Assembly (NCBI GenBank): GCA_003246505.1
Contig: QKAI01000032.1
Coordinates: 1-6,285, forward strand
DNA from: Spirochaetaceae bacterium
GTDB taxonomy: Bacteria; Spirochaetota; Spirochaetia; DSM-2461
DNA: 6,285 nt
Direction: 5' to 3'
A program made the translations under genes and the position numbers. Below, one piece after another: positions 5,705 through 6,285 of this stretch. The number at the start of each line of letters is the position of its first letter. Within the stretch, counting starts at the first letter, position 1. The notes beneath the pieces were generated by a model that was not told the DNA's origin, made no database searches, and was given only the letters and a program-made list of their open reading frames with translations.

Positions 5705-6285
5705 ACCCCGTGGATTCGGATTTCTTATACTGGTGGGGCGTCAGCCCGGTTACACTTTTGAAGACCTTGTTGAAGGTGGATTTGGAATTGAAGCCCGAAT
5801 CCAGGGCCACTTCCAGGATGTTGCAGTTTCGGTACTCCTCCTGGAAGAGCCTCTTCTTGAATTCCTCCACCCTGAAGGTATTGATGAAATCGTAGAAGTT
5901 CACCCCCCTCTCCTGATTGATGATGCGGGAAAGTTCCGTCCGGGACGTTTCCAGCCGATGGGCCAGCTCTTCCAGGGTCAGGGTGGGTTCCAGAAAAAAC
6001 ATTTCCCTTTCCAGAATAGCCGTAATTCTTTTAAGCAGTTCCCCGTCGCTGACCCTCTCCCCCTTTTTGCTCAGGGTGATCCTTTTCGTCACCCGGTCCA
6101 TCCTGTTCATTCCCACCAGTCCCAGCACCATGATCACCCCGGTCAGAAACAGTCCGATGAGACCGTTGAACCGGTGCAGGGTGCTGTCCGTCAGGAGCAT
6201 CAGGACGTCGGCGGCCAGGAAAATGATCAGTATGGCGAAGATGAAAAGGAAGAGCAGGAGCTGCCAGTTGCGGAACATCTCCCCC
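5703..6285 (-). CDS. Membrane-linked AraC-family transcriptional regulator, N-terminus beyond the window
   Basis: This minus-strand gene ends at 5703 and runs off the right edge. An ATG at 6276-6278 would give 191 residues, but the frame stays open to 6285. That methionine opens directly into a membrane helix, so it is more likely internal. Numbered from it, two hydrophobic helices are visible (about 5-29 and 38-57), then a charged linker, then an AraC double helix-turn-helix (about 98-188). The second helix-turn-helix contains the family signature ILEVALDSGFNSKSTFNKVF followed by TGLTPHQYKK. The sequence FLEPTLTLEELAHRLETSRT preceding NFYDFIN is typical of regulators that have several N-terminal membrane helices fused to an AraC domain, known in Bacteroidetes and spirochaetes. 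The visible part is probably the last two helices plus the DNA-binding half. It converges on the permease operon with 10 nt between stops. Signal and targets are unknown; control of the neighbouring transporter is possible but not shown. Confidence 0.88.
   Translation of the reverse strand, partial: GEMFRNWQLLLFLFIFAILIIFLAADVLMLLTDSTLHRFNGLIGLFLTGVIMVLGLVGMNRMDRVTKRITLSKKGERVSDGELLKRITAILEREMFFLEPTLTLEELAHRLETSRTELSRIINQERGVNFYDFINTFRVEEFKKRLFQEEYRNCNILEVALDSGFNSKSTFNKVFKSVTGLTPHQYKKSESTG

Overview
The window is GC-rich, densely coded bacterial DNA carrying a two-component regulator pair, a CUT1-type (carbohydrate) ABC importer lacking its ATPase, and a convergent membrane-linked AraC-family regulator. 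A spirochaete (Spirochaetaceae/Treponemataceae-like) is the best guess. The binding protein has the signal-peptide ending typical of sugar-binding proteins in that group (LFASGDKEG, no lipobox cysteine), and orphan CUT1 importers beside YesM/YesN pairs are abundant there. Firmicutes share the YesMN architecture, so the taxonomic call is an inference.

Layout: (1) 1-741 (+), a YesN-type response regulator missing only a few N-terminal residues at the window edge. (2) 734-2506 (+), a YesM-type sensor histidine kinase overlapping it by 8 nt. (3) 2507-2648, a 142-nt spacer. Together with the last codons of the kinase it holds two families of short direct repeats spaced about 21-24 nt apart, resembling a remnant of insertion-sequence ends, then a weak candidate promoter and a strong ribosome binding site. 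(4) 2649-3917 (+), a periplasmic sugar-binding protein. (5) 3925-3950, a perfect 11-bp stem closed by a C(UACG)G tetraloop. (6) 3972-4859 and 4862-5692 (+), the two inner-membrane permeases, 2 nt apart. (7) 5703-6285 (-), the C-terminal part of an AraC-family regulator with membrane helices, converging on the permease operon with only 10 nt between stop codons.

Proposed working model: the kinase senses an extracytoplasmic signal (a carbohydrate, or the loaded binding protein) and phosphorylates the response regulator, which activates the importer genes. The binding protein captures a sugar or oligosaccharide in the periplasm and the permease heterodimer moves it inward. Energy must come from an ATPase encoded elsewhere, as with MsmX-type shared ATPases. 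The order regulator/sensor, binding protein, permease, permease resembles Bacillus subtilis yesMN-yesOPQ (rhamnogalacturonan-derived sugars), but the substrate here cannot be read from sequence alone. No clearly new system is visible. The most unusual parts are the repeat array at the kinase 3' end and the tetraloop hairpin between the binding protein and permease genes.
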